Positions 32,202 to 42,324 of a stretch of DNA of 64,000 nt are shown piece after piece. The notes beneath the pieces are model-generated. The model was given only the letters and a program-made list of their open reading frames with translations, was not told where the DNA came from and made no database searches. The stretch is taken from positions 1 through 64,000 of the forward strand of contig JAAHFN010000025.1 in NCBI GenBank assembly GCA_010672965.1. The letters are read 5' to 3'. The translations under genes were made by a program, and so were the position numbers. Numbering within the stretch: the stretch's first letter is position 1; the number at the start of each line of letters is the position of its first letter. The DNA comes from Oscillatoria sp. SIO1A7 (lineage in GTDB: Bacteria; Cyanobacteriota; Cyanobacteriia; Cyanobacteriales; Laspinemataceae).

Positions 32202-35141
32202 ATGAATACGAGCAAACCTTATGCCATTTTTTCTCGTCTAGATAGGACTATTAGCAATATTCCTATAGGCACCAAGCTAATTGTAGTTGCTCTGGGAGCT
32301 TCCAGCTTGCTGTTGCTCGTCACCATGTCGATCGCCTCCAAAGCGATCGTCTCCCTTGGCGAACGCATTTCCCGACAGCGACTCAACCAAGAATATCTGA
32401 TTTTGAGGCAAAATTTTGAGGACGAGCAAAGTATCCTCAAAAAGGCGACTGAGTTTTTAGCCGAAAGTCCGCAACTGGTTGCGGCAGTTAGTCAGAGCGA
32501 TTCTCCTGCGGAGTTACTTCGCAAAGGCCCGACTGCTCGGCAACTGGCGCTTACCCATAAATTGCGCTATGACCTGGATTGGATCGAGATCGTAAACTCA
32601 GAAAGTCAATCCTTGTTTAGCTTTGATTTAGTGGGAGATGTACAGATAGAAGGGGATATAAAAAAAGCATTATTTGGCATCGAGCGCGAGACATTGCTAG
32701 CAACAGAAAAGGGATGGTTGTTGACGATAACAGTTCCTATCAAAGAAGGAAGCAATATTAAAGGAGCCTTATCAATTGGCAAGTTAATCGATCGCGGTTT
32801 TTTAGAGCAAATTAACTTTGGGCGAGAGGAGCCTATCTTATACCTGTATGGCTCCCAGGGTCGGGTGGCAGCTAGCACGGATAATGCAGAAAATCGGCAG
32901 CAGAAAAAGCATAAAAAGATCGACCAGACTTTATGGCAGCAAGCTTTGCGGGGTAGAGTGGGTATGGATAGCGATGGCAGTTACCGGATACTCTACGCAC
33001 CGCTAATTGCGATCGATGGCGTTACCGTCGCTGCCTATAGCATCTACTTATCAATCGAAGACTATGAGTTGCTGGAATGGGATTTGATAGGTCGTACCTT
33101 TATGGTACTCCTATTTGCTAATGGAATTATTCTCGGTTTTGTCTGGCTGTTAGTCCGCCGGTTTTTTACCAAGCCTTTAGCTAGATTGAGTAGGGCAGCA
33201 GGGGAAATAGGCGATGGCAATCTAGACGTACCTTTGCAGGCGTTAGGAACAGACGAGATTGGCCGGTTAACGGCGAGCTTTGCTAAGATGGTAGGCCAAA
33301 TTAGAGAATCTTTCCAAAGCTTAGAGCAGACAATCAAGCAGCGCGAACAGGCAATACAAGTGGCACAAGAAGCTCGTCTAGAAGCCGAGGATGCCAACCG
33401 AGCCAAAAGCGATTTTTTAGCGACTATGAGCCATGAAATTCGCACGCCTATGAATGCCGTTATAGGTATGACGGGATTGCTGCTGGATACAGAGCTAAAC
33501 TTCCAGCAGCAAGATTTTGTGGAAACTATCCGTACCAGTGGGGATACTTTGCTAACTCTGATTAATGATATTTTGGACTTTTCCAAAATAGAAGCGGGCA
33601 AGCTGGAGATGGAGACACAGCCTTTTGCTTTGCGAGACTGTATTGAGTCGGCGCTGAATTTGGTGGCAGCCCGGGCAGCGGCAAAAAACTTGGAGCTAGC
33701 TTATCTGATGGAGCCGCAGACTCCCAGCGCGATCGCCGGGGATGTGACGCGCCTGCGCCAAATCTTGGTCAATCTTCTGAGCAATGCGGTTAAATTTACC
33801 GCATCTGGGGAAGTAGTAGTTTATGTAAGTGCTATTAAGCAGGCTGGCAACGAGCCACCAAACAACGATCGGCCAAGCAACGAGCCACCAGAATATGAAA
33901 TTCAATTTGCGGTTCGGGATACGGGCATTGGCATTCCTGCGGAGCGAATGAATCGCCTATTTCAGTCTTTCAGCCAGGTTGACTCTTCTACTACGCGCAA
34001 ATATGGCGGAACTGGATTGGGCTTAGCTATTAGCCAGCAGTTAGCTAAAATGATGGGCGGTCGAATGTGGGTCGTCAGTGGAGGTGCGGTGGCCGGAAAT
34101 CCTCCAGAGAATTTTCTAGAGTCTGGGGATAGGCATCGAGCGATCGCATTCCAAGACCCGGATTACAACGGCAATAAAGGTTCCACTTTCTATTTTACGG
34201 CGATCGCTCCGGTAGCTCTAAGCTCCGATCTAGATAATTTCGAGGAAGCTATCCCGCACTTAGCTGGCAAAAAGTTGCTCATCGTAGATGATAACGCCAC
34301 CAATCGTAAAATCCTCATCCTGCAAGCGCAGTCTTGGGAAATGCTACCTCAGGCAGTGGAGTCTGGCTCCAAAGCTTTGGAATATCTCAGTACGGGAGAA
34401 AAATTTGATTTGGCTATTTTAGATATGCATATGCCAGAGATGGATGGAGTCGAGCTGGCCAGAGCAATTCGCAAACAGCCTGACTGGCAGGATTTGCCTT
34501 TGCTGATGTTAAGTTCCTTGGGCTCTGAAGAAATTAAGAGCCAAGCCGCCGATGTCAAGTTTGCTGCTATTATCAACAAGCCCGTGGGACAATCCCAACT
34601 CTATAATAATTTGAACTTTATTTTAACCGAAAAAATTGCCAAAAAAAGGATTGAGATTCGGCCAAGCCCCACTCCCCCACCTGTTGCAGATCCAGAAACA
34701 GCTACAAGCCTTCCCCTGCGGATTCTTCTGGCTGAGGACAATGTAGTCAACCAGAAAGTAGCGCGGCTGATGCTGAAGCGGCTTGGATATCGAGTTGACA
34801 TTGCTAACAATGGCTTAGAAGTATTAGAGGCATTGCGCCGTCAGCCTTATGACTTAGTATTCATGGACTTGCATATGCCAGAAATGGATGGCTTGGCAGC
34901 GACAAGGCAGATCCGCGAGGAATGGTCGGCTGCGGAGCAACCTCGGATTATTGCTATGACTGCTAATGCGATGCAGGGCGATCGCGAGATCTGTCTGGAA
35001 GCAGGGATGGACGATTATATTCCCAAACCGATCCGAAGCCAGGAGTTAAGCCAAGCTTTAAGCAAATGTCGTCCTATCGCTGCAACTACCGAGCCTGCTT
35101 TAGACTCAGGAACAATTGCTATAGATGGAGCCAAGCACTAA
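32202..35141 (+). CDS. Hybrid sensor histidine kinase, two receiver domains
   Basis: 979 residues. TM1 (about 25-50), a periplasmic sensor of ~240 residues, TM2 ('VLLFANGIILGFVWLLV') and HAMP ('PLARLSRAAGEIGDGNLDVP') lead to a short coiled coil and HisKA with His411 ('MSHEIRTPMNAVIGM'). HATPase_c has 'NLLSNAVKFT', 'DTGIGIP' and 'GGTGLGLAI'. Two receivers follow: the first with D~740 ('LAILDMHMPEMDG'), the second with 'LLAEDNVVNQK' and D~889 ('LVFMDLHMPEMDG'). The order resembles BarA-type kinases but lacks a C-terminal Hpt, so phosphate must pass to a separate Hpt protein or regulator. The PstS-like lipoprotein upstream on the same strand may be its ligand presenter (inference). Confidence 0.93.
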   Translation: MNTSKPYAIFSRLDRTISNIPIGTKLIVVALGASSLLLLVTMSIASKAIVSLGERISRQRLNQEYLILRQNFEDEQSILKKATEFLAESPQLVAAVSQSDSPAELLRKGPTARQLALTHKLRYDLDWIEIVNSESQSLFSFDLVGDVQIEGDIKKALFGIERETLLATEKGWLLTITVPIKEGSNIKGALSIGKLIDRGFLEQINFGREEPILYLYGSQGRVAASTDNAENRQQKKHKKIDQTLWQQALRGRVGMDSDGSYRILYAPLIAIDGVTVAAYSIYLSIEDYELLEWDLIGRTFMVLLFANGIILGFVWLLVRRFFTKPLARLSRAAGEIGDGNLDVPLQALGTDEIGRLTASFAKMVGQIRESFQSLEQTIKQREQAIQVAQEARLEAEDANRAKSDFLATMSHEIRTPMNAVIGMTGLLLDTELNFQQQDFVETIRTSGDTLLTLINDILDFSKIEAGKLEMETQPFALRDCIESALNLVAARAAAKNLELAYLMEPQTPSAIAGDVTRLRQILVNLLSNAVKFTASGEVVVYVSAIKQAGNEPPNNDRPSNEPPEYEIQFAVRDTGIGIPAERMNRLFQSFSQVDSSTTRKYGGTGLGLAISQQLAKMMGGRMWVVSGGAVAGNPPENFLESGDRHRAIAFQDPDYNGNKGSTFYFTAIAPVALSSDLDNFEEAIPHLAGKKLLIVDDNATNRKILILQAQSWEMLPQAVESGSKALEYLSTGEKFDLAILDMHMPEMDGVELARAIRKQPDWQDLPLLMLSSLGSEEIKSQAADVKFAAIINKPVGQSQLYNNLNFILTEKIAKKRIEIRPSPTPPPVADPETATSLPLRILLAEDNVVNQKVARLMLKRLGYRVDIANNGLEVLEALRRQPYDLVFMDLHMPEMDGLAATRQIREEWSAAEQPRIIAMTANAMQGDREICLEAGMDDYIPKPIRSQELSQALSKCRPIAATTEPALDSGTIAIDGAKH

Positions 35142-35184
35142 AGCAGCCAGTAAGGGATTTCTAAATAAATATCTCTCCCTCTCT

Positions 35185-35218
35185 TCCCCGTAGGACAGGC
35201 GTCCCGCCTGTCCGGTGC
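35185..35218. repeat. CCCGTAGGACAGGCG palindrome
   Basis: Inverted GGACAGGCG / CGCCTGTCC around TCC, the same core as in family D and at 9.0, 10.7, 20.4, 44.2 and 59.2 kb. Lies between convergent genes. Confidence 0.6.
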
Positions 35219-35297
35219 CAAATCGCGCATATATGGCTTTTGATGGCAAGACTTTAGCTGACTGCTCAGAGGCTGACTGCTATATCAATCTCACTCC

Positions 35298-35795
35298 TCA
35301 ATCGGCGACTATCTCAAATTCTAGATTATCTTTGTGAAAATCGTGGGTAAAAAGATCGACTTCATTGGTATCGGTCAGCTCCAAATTGTAGAAATCTATA
35401 AACTCATAGTCGGGACTGCAAAGAGGGCCAAAGTGCCACGTTCCCAATTCTAGCTTAATAAAACAATTACCGGGAACCCGGAAAGCCGCGACTCCCTCAA
35501 TTGTCGGCTTATCTGTATCTGAAGGGGGCGCGACTGCTATAAACCAGTCTTTCCCTTCCAGAGAACCCAAACATTGAGTGCATTGAACATGACGCGCTAT
35601 TTTATGAAATTTACCAACCCGATTCGTTAGTCGCATAATATAAAACCGAGGAATGCCATTGCTAAGATTTAACTTAGCATCATCGTCGTCATATTTTTTA
35701 TCTGGAGTAGCAAAAATCACCTGACCGTAGGGCTTAAAGTTGTCTGGGGTAATCCATTTAACTGGCAATTGTTTTACTGAAATCGGCGAGTTCAT
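35298..35795 (-). CDS. allA: Ureidoglycolate lyase
   Basis: 165 residues, normal size. Cupin-like AllA family: 'WITPDNFKPYGQVI', 'FHKIARHVQCTQCLGSLEG', 'FIAVAPPSDTDKP', 'AFRVPGNCFIKLELGTWHFG', 'FIDFYNLELTDTNEVD'. The enzyme splits ureidoglycolate to glyoxylate and urea in purine/allantoin degradation. The histidines in 'RHVQCTQ' and 'GTWHFGP' suit the metal/substrate site. No other allantoin genes are nearby, so its pathway role here is inferred from the family only. Confidence 0.82.
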   Translation of the reverse strand: MNSPISVKQLPVKWITPDNFKPYGQVIFATPDKKYDDDDAKLNLSNGIPRFYIMRLTNRVGKFHKIARHVQCTQCLGSLEGKDWFIAVAPPSDTDKPTIEGVAAFRVPGNCFIKLELGTWHFGPLCSPDYEFIDFYNLELTDTNEVDLFTHDFHKDNLEFEIVAD

Positions 35796-35855
35796 TTTCT
35801 TTTGCTGATAGATTATTGCTAAATTATAATCCCGAGCAAGGTCGGTTCTAGGAAG

Positions 35856-37211
35856 TTAAAAAATAAAGACGACTCGAATATGCCAAAAGTTATCTTCAGA
35901 AGATTTATCTCGATTGGGCTTATCTTGATGAGGCTTATCTTGAGAAGAGTTATCTTGAGAAGATTTATCTGGACGGACTATCTGCACTTGGCGAATAAAT
36001 TCACGAAAATAGAAGCGACGCTCGGACTCCGAGAGGTCGAGCCAGAATTGAGGTAGAGAAACCGCTTGGGCAGTTTCGCGCAGATTGACCGGGGGTAGCT
36101 GGGCTAGTTTGCTTTCCAATTCGGCAATTTCGGTACGCAATTTATAAGCGCGCAAAGAAGCAGTTTCCGAATCGAGAATACCGGTGCTTTCTAGGGAGGG
36201 GAGTCCGGCGATAATTTCTTGTTTGGCCGCGATCGCCCTAGCTATACCCTCCTTGATTTGACTCATCTGGGTCGTCTCCAAGCCAGCCACGGCAATCGGC
36301 AAATCCTGACAAACCCTCTCAATGGTTTGCTCCAATATTTCTTGGTAGGGAATTGCCTTGCACTTCGGCTGCTTGGGACAGTCGATGGGGCGCAGGTAGA
36401 GATATTCTCGTTTTTTGCCCCTTACCGTAGTGCGGGTAATTGTCATGGCAGACTGACATTGGCTACAGGCAACCAACCCGGCCAAGGAACGGGGGGCGCT
36501 GGCGGTCCTCGGGGGCAAGACTCGATTCCGGCGCAGGAGTCTATCTACTTGGGCGGCTTCTTCTCGGGAAATAATTGGAGCGTGGGTATTGGGGATAGTT
36601 TCTCCTTTCTGGTAGGCGAGATCTCCTCGATAGACGGGATTGGCCAGCCAGCGACGTCCGGTGGTGACAGAAATTTTTTTGCCATATTTTTGTTCTAAAT
36701 AGCGGACGGCACCGCGCAGGGAGCCATACAGGAGGAAGCGATCGAAGAAATCTTTGACTACGGGGGCGGTGGAGCGGTCTATGGAATAGCGATCGCGCGA
36801 TCGCCGGTAGCCGTAGGGAGCTTTACCCGGAGGAGGCAGGGCTTTGATGCGATTGCGAGCGTGTCCTTTGCGGATGCTGCGACTCCGCATAGACTGCTGG
36901 ATTTCCCCGAGCAGTTTGATGAGGTCCAAAGCTTGTGGCGATTGAAGTCCTTGGCCTTCTGCAACTATTATGTCAATACCTCGCGATTCCAGTTCCGCAA
37001 GATTTGCTCTGATTTCCCCTACCGACGACCCCAATTCTTCCAGACGCCGGATTAATAGATAATCTCCGGGGGAACAGTCGCACAGCAGTTGCGCCAGATA
37101 AGCGCGCCCTCCCAAGTCCTGATAGACCCTATCTACCTCCCAGCCCCAGATTGCTGGATCTGGCGCTGGTTCCAATAGGGGGTCGCTGTACAGATATGCA
37201 ATAATATTCAT
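35856..37211 (-). CDS. XisF-like large serine recombinase
   Basis: 451 residues. The N-terminal resolvase domain starts 'MNIIAYLYSDPLLEPAP', placing Ser9 where the catalytic serine belongs, with 'GDYLLIRRLEELGSSVGEIR' as the resolvase helix and 'RSRSIRKGHARNRIKALPPP' leading to the recombinase DNA-binding domain ('GKAPYGYRR...'). A zinc-ribbon-like segment ('CSQCQSAMTITRT', 'CPKQPKCKAIPY') and a coiled coil follow. This is the XisF family, named for fdxN-element excision in Anabaena heterocysts, but most cyanobacteria carry a stand-alone homologue. The C-terminus has a 6-residue reiteration (SQDNS/HQDKP/NRDKS) from an 18-bp repeat. No att sites or cargo recognised. Confidence 0.85.
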   Translation of the reverse strand: MNIIAYLYSDPLLEPAPDPAIWGWEVDRVYQDLGGRAYLAQLLCDCSPGDYLLIRRLEELGSSVGEIRANLAELESRGIDIIVAEGQGLQSPQALDLIKLLGEIQQSMRSRSIRKGHARNRIKALPPPGKAPYGYRRSRDRYSIDRSTAPVVKDFFDRFLLYGSLRGAVRYLEQKYGKKISVTTGRRWLANPVYRGDLAYQKGETIPNTHAPIISREEAAQVDRLLRRNRVLPPRTASAPRSLAGLVACSQCQSAMTITRTTVRGKKREYLYLRPIDCPKQPKCKAIPYQEILEQTIERVCQDLPIAVAGLETTQMSQIKEGIARAIAAKQEIIAGLPSLESTGILDSETASLRAYKLRTEIAELESKLAQLPPVNLRETAQAVSLPQFWLDLSESERRFYFREFIRQVQIVRPDKSSQDNSSQDKPHQDKPNRDKSSEDNFWHIRVVFIF

Positions 37212-37344
37212 AGATACCCCGTCAGCAATAGAGGAGAGCTAACCCTTAATTTGCTGCCAGTAAAATATTGTTATAACGTGACCCAAATTACGGACACAAA
37301 GCTATATATAGCGTCCGTTGCTGCTTTTAAATCATACAAATAGT

Positions 37345-37382
37345 GTCAGGGGGTAATGTCAGGGGGTAATGTCAGGGGGTAA
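37345..37382. repeat. Three direct 13-bp repeats GTCAGGGGGTAAT
   Basis: Three tandem copies about 135-170 bp upstream of the recombinase start codon. They could be binding sites or simple-sequence slippage; no second locus seen. Confidence 0.7.
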
Positions 37383-37418
37383 GTCCCGATAGTCTATCAT
37401 GCCAACAAGGAGCGTTAA

Positions 37419-37580
37419 ATTATTGTTCTGCAGGTTGTCAATAGATTACAGACTGCATTAGCTAGAAATATAGATAAGCCAATATTATTAGCGATCGCCT
37501 CGATTGGAGAAGGCAGATTCATCGGAACGATAGCCTCGGAGTTATTATTTCTGCGAGGCCATTCTACCTCAGACAGTTAA
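37419..37580 (+). pseudogene. Possible gene fragment
   Basis: 53 open codons with natural composition, 'VVNRLQTALARNIDKPILLA' then 'IASIGEGRFIGTIASELLFL', ending 'RGHSTSDS', but no ATG/GTG/TTG start. It looks like the 3' end of a lost gene. Not recognised. Confidence 0.35.
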
Positions 37581-37676
37581 GAAATCAGTATAAGAGTGGG
37601 AGGATCCTCCCATTCCTCAGAACATTAGTACATAATAAAATATCGATTAGGTCAACTACAGGTGCATGAGGTCTTA

Positions 37677-39065
37677 ATGACTTTTGAACAAGATCGCTCG
37701 CAATGCTTAGATAAGCTCGTCTGGGCAACCGATCGCCTCCAGATTGAAACGGACAACGACCAACTCAAAAAGATAGCCGAGCTGATTGTCCAAACAATGA
37801 CTGGCCCTTGGCGATATTTTCACACTCCCGAGCACATTTTTGAGGTTGGTGGCTCAGAAGATGCCGTTGAGGTATTATCGGCCTTGTTTCACGACCTTGT
37901 ATATGTGCAAGTAGATCGCAGCGTAAATTTTAATCTCACATACTATATCACTCCCTTTGTTAAGGAAGTCAGGGGCCAGCTATATATTAGGGACCGATCT
38001 GAGTTAGAACCAGATTTGATGTTAGATATGGTTATGTCGGTGTTTGGGTTTAGCCCCGAGCAGGCTCTATCGCCGATGGCCGGACAAAACGAATTTCTGA
38101 GCGCTCTGGTCGGTGCAAAGGTTCTGGAATCTTTTGTACCCCTGCGGCTGATAGTGCAAATTGTGGCTTGTATAGAAGCGACAATTCCTTTCCGCTCTAA
38201 GGATAGTGAAGGTTTGAGTGCCTGCGATCGTTTATACCAACGCTTGCTAAAAACCTCTCAAGAATTCAACATCGACTTGAGAGAAGAAGAAATCCGCGAA
38301 ACGGTGAAAAAGTCAGTGCGACTGGCCAACCGAGATGTGGGCAGTTTTGCCAATCCTTCGGCGGCTCGATTTCTGGACGGCACTTGGAGCCTGCTGCCAG
38401 AAACCAACCACAATCTCAAGGAATCCACTTCCTACACGGTTCATGCCTACCGCACTGCCTTGCAAAAAATGGAAGGCTTTATGCATTTCCTCAAGCCGGA
38501 AGCGATTTTCCACCAATTCGAGAACGAGCCAGACCCAGCAACTTTCCTGAGTCTTATTGGTCGCTCCGCCAAGAATATGGAAGTAGGAAGGCTTTACCTT
38601 GGGTGCAAGATATTTACCATTGCTTTCTTGGAAGCCCTATCCTTGCGCTTGGGAAGGGATATACCCCTGTCTGCTATGATGGGAGAAATGCCTTCCGACG
38701 AATATCCGGTTAGTAAGTTAGTAGATTTTCTTCCTCCCGTTTCCAACCCCTATCCCCCCAATACGGCCATCGAAAGCGCCGTATTGGATTTGTTGGAAAA
38801 GGGACGCTTAAAAAGCTCTTCTTACGATCTCAAAAACTCTCCCTTAGCCACGTTTTTCGCTAAATCTATGGGATTTGATGAGATTCGATACCAGCGAGGG
38901 CGAGCCAAAGAGTTTTTTACGGACAAGATTTCTGCAGAAGAGTTTATAGCTGGATGCGATCGCCAAGTCACTGAAGGTGTAACGGAGGGCATCTTAAGGC
39001 TTTTTGACAGTCGCAAGGCAGCATTAAGCGGAGCCCGAAAGTTCGTCCTGAGGAATGCCAGCTAA
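37677..39065 (+). CDS. Conserved HD-like hypothetical protein
   Basis: 462 residues from the ATG at 37677, which has GAGGTC 4 bp upstream; a GTG at 37662 would add five residues. The N-terminal part carries an HD-phosphohydrolase-like pattern: 'PWRYFHTPEHIFEV' followed by 'VLSALFHDLVYVQVD', giving two histidines and an HD pair. The rest is helical and not assigned ('VRLANRDVGSFANPSAARFL', 'FMHFLKPEAIFHQFENEPD', 'RLYLGCKIFTIAFLEALS'). The role is unknown; nucleotide or cyclic-dinucleotide hydrolysis would be a guess. A strong 18-bp hairpin follows the stop. Confidence 0.65.
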   Translation: MTFEQDRSQCLDKLVWATDRLQIETDNDQLKKIAELIVQTMTGPWRYFHTPEHIFEVGGSEDAVEVLSALFHDLVYVQVDRSVNFNLTYYITPFVKEVRGQLYIRDRSELEPDLMLDMVMSVFGFSPEQALSPMAGQNEFLSALVGAKVLESFVPLRLIVQIVACIEATIPFRSKDSEGLSACDRLYQRLLKTSQEFNIDLREEEIRETVKKSVRLANRDVGSFANPSAARFLDGTWSLLPETNHNLKESTSYTVHAYRTALQKMEGFMHFLKPEAIFHQFENEPDPATFLSLIGRSAKNMEVGRLYLGCKIFTIAFLEALSLRLGRDIPLSAMMGEMPSDEYPVSKLVDFLPPVSNPYPPNTAIESAVLDLLEKGRLKSSSYDLKNSPLATFFAKSMGFDEIRYQRGRAKEFFTDKISAEEFIAGCDRQVTEGVTEGILRLFDSRKAALSGARKFVLRNAS

Positions 39066-39109
39066 AAGGCAATAAATCCGTGCCATTGTTTGAGGAAAAG
39101 CTACAACTG

Positions 39110-39158
39110 AATCGCGCCCTTTGGAATGAGTTGCTCCATTATTCCAAAGGGCGCGATT
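39110..39158. terminator. Perfect 18-bp stem hairpin between convergent genes
   Basis: AATCGCGCCCTTTGGAAT (39110-39127) is exactly inverted at 39141-39158 around a 13-base loop. There is no U-tract, but its position 45 bp after the stop between converging genes suits a bidirectional terminator or transcript-end stabiliser. Confidence 0.55.
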
Positions 39159-39188
39159 GATTATTTAGGGTTTGCTCAAAAAGGGAAA

Positions 39189-39377
39189 GTGTGGGGAGTT
39201 TGGGGAGGGTGGGGAGTGTGGGAAGTGTGGGAAGTGTGGGGAATGTCGGGAGTGTGGGAAGTGTGGGAAGTGTCGGAAGTGTGGGGAATGTCGGGAGTGT
39301 CGGAAGTGTCGGAAGTGTCGGAAGTGTCGGAAGTGTCGGAAGTGTCGGAAGTGTCGGAAGTGTCGGAAGTGTCGGAA
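39189..39377. repeat. GTGTCGGAA / GTGTGGGAA 9-bp array
   Basis: About twenty units of a 9-bp repeat, the last eight or so identical (GTGTCGGAA). It is open in all frames on both strands and gives spurious frames. Confidence 0.9.
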
Positions 39378-39394
39378 CCGCTGGGCGTTCTCTA

Positions 39395-39500
39395 CACCCC
39401 ACACCCTACACCCCACACCCTACACCCCACACCCTACAACCTACACCCCAGACCCTACACCCTACACCCCAGACCCTACACCCCACACCGACACCCCTAA
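39395..39500. repeat. CCCTACACCCCACA heptamer array
   Basis: Same heptamer class as at 66-154, adjacent to the 3' end of gap1. Confidence 0.85.
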
Positions 39501-39509
39501 ACAATACTA

Positions 39510-40646
<1,137 letters not shown>

Positions 40647-40715
40647 TTATGGTCAGAATCTTCGGGCTTTAGAAAAGCTTTAGAGATCTCCGATGATCGC
40701 GGCCCTAATTTAGGA

Positions 40716-40797
40716 TGTGGGATGTGGGGTGTGGGGAGTGTGGGGAGTGTGGGGAGTGTGGGGAGTGTGGGGAGTGTGGGGAGTGTGGGGAGAGGGG
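40716..40797. repeat. GTGTGGGGA 9-bp array
   Basis: About seven GTGTGGGGA units between the promoters/ends of gap1 and queF, followed by CAATGCC heptamers (40837-40862). Confidence 0.85.
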
Positions 40798-40865
40798 GGA
40801 GAATCTTCTCCGGTTCTTCCCACCCTTCCCCATCTCTCAATGCCCAATGCCCAACGCCCAATTCC

Positions 40866-41300
40866 CTACTCCTTCTGGTGGCTTACTTTGATAACCGTAT
40901 GGACATTGCCGCGAGGGTTAAAATCCCCTTCGATAGAGACCTCTAACGGGTCGCAGGCCGCAACAAAGTCATCGAGGATTTGGTTGATGGACTCTTCGTG
41001 GGAAATGTAGCGATCGCGATAGCTATTGATATAGAGCTTCAGCGCCTTAAGTTCCACCACTCGCTCTGACGGGATATAACTTAGATAGATTGTGGCAAAA
41101 TCAGGGTAGCCAGAAAACGGGCACTTGCAGGTAAATTCCGGCAAGGTGATTTTAATCTCGTAGCGCCGTCCCGGTCGGGGATTGGGAAAGGTAATCAATT
41201 CTCCTTCGGCAATCAGGCGCTCGCCATATTTAGTCTCGGAGGTTTCCTCTTGGGACCCATCTTCTGGCGAAAAATCTGGCTTAGTTGGGGACTCTCTCAT
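40866..41300 (-). CDS. queF: NADPH-dependent 7-cyano-7-deazaguanine reductase QueF
   Basis: 144 residues, the short (type I) QueF. It reduces preQ0 to preQ1 in queuosine synthesis. The catalytic Cys is in 'FTCKCPFSGYPDFATIYLSY' (20), and the QueF motif is 'ELKALKLYINSYRDRYISHE' (20), carrying the NADPH and substrate-binding residues; 'IEGDFNPRGNVHTVIKV' ends the fold. The N-terminal ~25 residues are acidic and disordered. queE is 2 kb away on the same strand with two plus-strand genes between, so this is not an operon here. A family-B element lies 32 bp upstream of the start codon. Confidence 0.93.
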   Translation of the reverse strand: MRESPTKPDFSPEDGSQEETSETKYGERLIAEGELITFPNPRPGRRYEIKITLPEFTCKCPFSGYPDFATIYLSYIPSERVVELKALKLYINSYRDRYISHEESINQILDDFVAACDPLEVSIEGDFNPRGNVHTVIKVSHQKE

Positions 41301-41332
41301 AATCCTCTCTCGTTATTAGCTTTCAGCGGTCA

Positions 41333-41462
41333 GGGACTTGCAAGTTAATAATGTACCGGCTATGCCCCGGAGGGCAGGCTTCGCCATTCGACAGGCGAGC
41401 GCCCGAACGGTGGCGGTCAAAGAACGTTCTTGGACTGGTACTAAATTTGCTGCGCAAGTCCC
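41333..41462. mobile_element. MITE-like element, family B copy 3
   Basis: 130 bp; GGGACTTGCAAGTTAAT ... TTTGCTGCGCAAGTCCC; 3-bp duplication TCA on both sides (41330-41332, 41463-41465). It lies between divergent queF and the next gene, so it may carry or displace promoters. Confidence 0.85.
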
Positions 41463-41517
41463 TCAGCAAGGATCGCGATCGGCTTTGAGTTAGTTTAGTT
41501 TAAAATAACCAACCGCT

Positions 41518-42087
41518 ATGCGAAATGCTACTGTTCCTGGGAAACCCTCGCCACCGAGCAATCAAACTTATTCTCCTTCTGTGCCCATTTCTCTTTACCG
41601 AGAAGTGGTAGCGGAGTTGCAAGCTGCAAAAGCCAAGCTGGATGCTCTAGACCAAGAAAATCAAGAGTTAAACCAGCAAAACGAACAACTGCGCCTAGAA
41701 ATTGACAATGTGGTTCAAGCAGCGATACAGATACAGCAGGTGGTAGATTCCTTTACCCCAATGGAGCCGGGACAGGCCCCATACCAGGAAGCCTCCCCCG
41801 CACCAATGCCGACAGGCGGCCCTAATCAGGTCGCTCCCGCCGTTCCTTTTGCCTCTCCATTCGCGATGATGGGAGAACCCGGAGAAATGCCCGGTCATTC
41901 AGAGCCGCTATTTACAGAGGAGAAAGAAACTCGCAATCGGCGCGGCGCTCCTCGTCTCAAGCGAGCCTCGAATTTGGAGCGATTGGGCTTTGCACTTACG
42001 ATCGCAGTAATAGTCATTGGTGCCTTTGGTTTGGGTTATTTCGTCGTTCGTCCCTTAATAGAATCTCTAAATCAACCCTCTGAATAG
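41518..42087 (+). CDS. Hypothetical coiled-coil membrane-anchored protein
   Basis: 189 residues, unrecognised but cyanobacterial in character. Residues about 24-75 form a coiled coil ('REVVAELQAAKAKLDALDQE', 'NQELNQQNEQLRLEIDNVVQ'), then a Pro/Gly-rich linker (80-130), a basic patch ('RNRRGAPRLKRASNLERLG') and a single C-terminal membrane helix ('FALTIAVIVIGAFGLGYFVV') with a short tail. It is probably tail-anchored, with the coiled coil in the cytoplasm. It precedes the DUF3318 gene on the same strand by 240 bp that contains repeat sequence. Confidence 0.65.
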   Translation: MRNATVPGKPSPPSNQTYSPSVPISLYREVVAELQAAKAKLDALDQENQELNQQNEQLRLEIDNVVQAAIQIQQVVDSFTPMEPGQAPYQEASPAPMPTGGPNQVAPAVPFASPFAMMGEPGEMPGHSEPLFTEEKETRNRRGAPRLKRASNLERLGFALTIAVIVIGAFGLGYFVVRPLIESLNQPSE

Positions 42088-42324
42088 GAGTCTGGATTTT
42101 AAGTCAGCAAATTTTTACAATCGTTTTGGCAAAAAGGCCCTCACCAATGCACCAAGCCTAGGATGCTTTCTACACCTCCCTCCCAAACTTCCCACGCTTC
42201 CCACACTTCCTACGCCAAGGTGACGGCCTTCCAACTGTTCGGGAATCGACACTAGGAGATCTATACCTGAATATCGTTATGATCCAGGTAAGATTTACTA
42301 TTTTTTGTCGAGTTGAGGGGAGCG

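Noticed and set aside
37345-37382. CRISPR or iteron array
   Set aside because: Only three 13-bp copies, directly abutting, with no spacers or replication genes.
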